Part shown: piece after piece, positions 62,412-64,000 of the stretch
Position numbering within the stretch: position 1 is the stretch's first letter
Layout of the letters: each line of letters begins with the position of its first letter
NCBI RefSeq assembly: GCF_030150285.1
Contig: NZ_JASLGE010000030.1
Coordinates: 29,845 to 93,844, forward strand
Length of the DNA stretch: 64,000 bases
Origin: Pseudomonas sp.
Lineage (GTDB): Bacteria; Pseudomonadota; Gammaproteobacteria; Pseudomonadales; Pseudomonadaceae
Reading direction: 5' to 3'
The notes under the pieces: model-generated
Seen by the model: the letters and a program-made list of their open reading frames with translations, nothing else
The model's database searches: none
What the model was told of the DNA's origin: nothing
Translations under genes and position numbers: made by a program

Positions 62412-62858
62412 TTATTTCAGCGTAACAGCGCCTTTCATCATGCCGATGTGGCCTGGGAAGGTGCAGAAAAACAGGTATTTTTCAGCCGGGTCCAGCTTGG
62501 ACACATCAAAGGTCACAGAGTCTGTTTCGCCAGCACCAATGATTTTGGTGTGGGCAAGCACACGGGTGTCACCGTCTTTCAGGTAGCTCTTGTCGATACC
62601 AGCGCTGATGCCGTCAGTGGCAATGCCTTGGGCATCGGCTTCTTTGCTCAGCACCCAGTTATGACCCATCACGTTTTTTGGCAGGCTACCGGAGTGTTTC
62701 AGCTCAACGGTGAAGGTCTTGCACGATTTGTCGATCTCGATGGCTTTGGTGGTGTAAGTCATCTGATCGGTCGAATCGACCGTCACTTTGCATTCAGCCG
62801 CCAGCAATTGGCCGCTGGCCAGAGTCAACAGGGATACCGCAACAACTTTGGCAAACAT
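62412..62858 (-). CDS. azu: Azurin, blue copper protein
   Basis: The 148-residue precursor has a 20-residue signal peptide (LLA|AECKV) and a 128-residue cupredoxin. Copper ligands are all present: His46 in MGHNWVLS, and Cys112, His117 and Met121 in FFCTFPGHIGMM; the Cys3-Cys26 disulfide is conserved. Azurin carries electrons in the periplasm, in denitrification and redox-stress settings. The ATG has GGAG upstream. Confidence 0.97.
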   Translation of the reverse strand: MFAKVVAVSLLTLASGQLLAAECKVTVDSTDQMTYTTKAIEIDKSCKTFTVELKHSGSLPKNVMGHNWVLSKEADAQGIATDGISAGIDKSYLKDGDTRVLAHTKIIGAGETDSVTFDVSKLDPAEKYLFFCTFPGHIGMMKGAVTLK

Positions 62859-62934
62859 GGTCTATCTCCAAGGCACAGGGTACAAAAAAACATAAATTTG
62901 TATACAGATTGCCCGATTACACCTGAAATTCCAA

Positions 62935-62946
62935 TGATCCATGTCA
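62935..62946 (-). promoter_or_regulatory. azu: Possible ANR/FNR box upstream of azurin
   Basis: Read on the azurin strand, TGACATGGATCA resembles the TTGAT-N4-ATCAA core with each half-site imperfect. A TATACA -10-like box lies at 62904-62899. The spacing (about -48) is not the ideal -41.5. ANR control of azurin is known in P. aeruginosa. Confidence 0.4.
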
Positions 62947-63196
62947 GGATCTATCGATCTAATCGAACACCCCTTCAGCTAAGCCATTATCGGGCTTATA
63001 ACCATAGGCCATTTTTTTCAACTTTGTAGGAATAAGTAGCACGCAACGAGATTAAATCCACATCCTGTTTTTTCCGGGTGTAAAGTCGGATTCACAGCGC
63101 CGAAAGCAGCCTTGTAAAACCCAGCTAACGGCTACGCGCCAATACAGGGCAGAATACGCGCCGCTCAACCTCCCCTTCGAGCCCAGAGGATCGCCC

Positions 63197-63391
63197 ATGG
63201 CCAAACCAAACTATAACTTCGCTAAGCGTCAAAGAGACTTGGCTAAAGAGCAGAAGAAAGAGGAAAAGGCTGCACGCAAGAAAGCAGCGATTGAAAGCGG
63301 CACCGTCGACCAGGACCTGGATGTCGATACCGAACAGGAAAACGTCGAGCAAGAAAGCGACGTAGCAGAAGACAAAGCGCCAAGCGCGTAA
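63197..63391 (+). CDS. Small charged conserved protein
   Basis: The 64-residue protein begins MAKPNYNFAKRQRDLAKEQK, has a very basic coiled-coil-like first half (KKEEKAARKK) and an acidic second half (DLDVDTEQENVEQE). Similar short proteins occur across pseudomonads as hypothetical proteins. GAGG lies 8 bases before the ATG. No function can be given. Confidence 0.75.
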   Translation: MAKPNYNFAKRQRDLAKEQKKEEKAARKKAAIESGTVDQDLDVDTEQENVEQESDVAEDKAPSA

Positions 63392-63501
63392 CCCACTCGG
63401 CCCGGTTATCCACAACCTGGCCCACAGGATTTTCGCAGGCCATCAATACTCACCTTGGTGGCTTTCAAATTACGCAGTGCAGGAGGGGCCGCCCCGTCTT
63501 C

Positions 63502-63624
63502 GACGCCGCGCTGTCGTTCAGCAATCCTATCTATTGCTGCGGTCACGGCCACTTAAGGTTACGGCTTTACGCCGTGCCACTTCGCGATCGGCCAGCGTGG
63601 TTTAAGGGGGCCCTCAGATCAAAA
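63502..63624 (+). repeat. Long dispersed repeat, short (internally deleted) copy
   Basis: Starts GACGCCGCGCTGTCG and runs through TTGCTGCGGTCACGGCCACTT and GCCGTGCCACTT, then jumps to CGGCCAGCGTGGTTTAAGGG and GGCCC. Compared with 63686-63977 about 170 bases are missing in the middle. No gene seen in 63392-64000. Confidence 0.85.
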
Positions 63625-63638
63625 GCACGGTACTCACG

Positions 63639-63672
63639 CGTAGGAGCGAGCTTGCTCGCGATCTTTTGATCT
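63639..63672. repeat. Single REP arm between the two long repeats
   Basis: CGTAGGAGCGAGCTTGCTCG then CGATCTTTTGATC; the opposing arm is absent here. Confidence 0.85.
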
Positions 63673-63685
63673 TTAAACGCTCAAT

Positions 63686-63977
63686 GACGCCGCGCTGTCG
63701 CTCAGTAATCCTATCCCTTGCTGCGGTCACGGCCACTTGCGGTTCCGGCCTTACGCCGTGCCACTTTGAAAAGCGCAAAGTGGCCAAACGCTTATGCCCC
63801 TACCACTCGGTGCCTCGCTGTGGCTCGGCATGCCCTCACACAGGCTTTGCTCCGTGGGCCCGCCGCGATCGGCCATCCTTGGCCGTGTCGCGGCTAACCC
63901 GGCGTCCTGCCGGGTTACCCACTGCGCAAAACCTGCGTTCGGCCAGCGTGGTTTAAGGGGGCCCTTTAGATCAAAAG
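63686..63977 (+). repeat. Long dispersed repeat, full copy
   Basis: From GACGCCGCGCTGTCG to TTTAAGGGGGCCCTTTAGAT, with internal inverted pieces (ACTTTGAAAAGCGCAAAGT; AACCCGGCGTCCTGCCGGGTT). Same family as 63502-63624 and, inverted and truncated, 31926-32020. It is followed by another REP half (GATCAAAAGATCACGAGCAA) at the window end. Open frames within it look spurious. Confidence 0.85.
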
Positions 63978-64000
63978 CCAGATCAAAAGATCACGAGCAA

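Noticed and set aside
63666..63956. 96-codon open frame at the window end
   Set aside because: It lies in the dispersed repeat, and the shorter copies at 63502 and 31926 do not keep the frame.

Overview
The window is a chromosomal segment of a Pseudomonas from the fluorescens lineage. Gene order follows several P. aeruginosa/P. putida neighbourhoods: cobalamin genes next to a TonB/ABC uptake operon; urt-ure; desT-ureEFG; an ABC amino-acid operon; pncB-nadE-azurin. Intergenic spaces are filled with the pseudomonad REP palindrome GTAGGAGCGAGC..GCTCGCGATC and a longer dispersed repeat. No rRNA, tRNA, CRISPR array or intact insertion sequence was seen.

Layout. 1-3800: cobalamin corrin-ring genes, cobG (cut by the window edge, leftward) and divergent cobL-cbiD-cobK with overlapping ends. 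3836-3999: remnant of an addiction-module antidote gene. 4110-9143: copper uptake group (two DUF2946 proteins around a PCu(A)C chaperone, an OprC-type TonB copper receptor, a PepSY membrane protein). 9308-14263: TonB receptor plus ABC ATPase, binding protein and permease. 14260-21309: two very large leftward paralogues built of five DUF4329-like modules, both ending in RDEL. 21543-31694: probable sigma-54 promoter, the urea ABC transporter urtABCDE, then ureD-ureA-two acetyltransferases-ureB-ureC, with REP hairpins inside the cluster. 32041-36603: 1520-residue toxin-like protein with a dermonecrotic-toxin-type N-terminus, leucine-rich repeats and a probable NEL ubiquitin-ligase domain. 36696-39478: cbpM/cbpA and a divergent YegD-like Hsp70. 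39586-43915: AI-2E family permease, PsiF-repeat protein, AsmA protein, and a secreted protein of tandem 15-residue repeats. 44036-46622: desT and ureEFG. 46762-48683: AGE-family epimerase and a convergent short-chain dehydrogenase. 49469-54557: leftward five-gene branched-chain amino-acid-type ABC transporter. 54920-58910: lysine/pipecolate catabolism (amaB, amaA) with divergent LysR regulator. 59087-62858: pncB-nadE, a short DUF1338 protein with the metal ligands of 2-oxoadipate dioxygenase, and convergent azurin. 63197-64000: a small charged protein and two copies of a long dispersed repeat.

How the genes work together. UrtABCDE imports urea. UreABC hydrolyses it, and UreD with the distant UreEFG inserts nickel. 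The ama genes, and possibly the DUF1338 enzyme, belong to lysine degradation. The copper group supplies copper across the outer membrane and periplasm, where the copper protein azurin also acts.

The parts least explained by known biology are the RDEL-ending DUF4329-repeat pair, the NEL-type toxin set between the two urease clusters, and the short DUF1338 protein. Functions of well-known families are assigned by motif and neighbourhood recognition; no database search was run.
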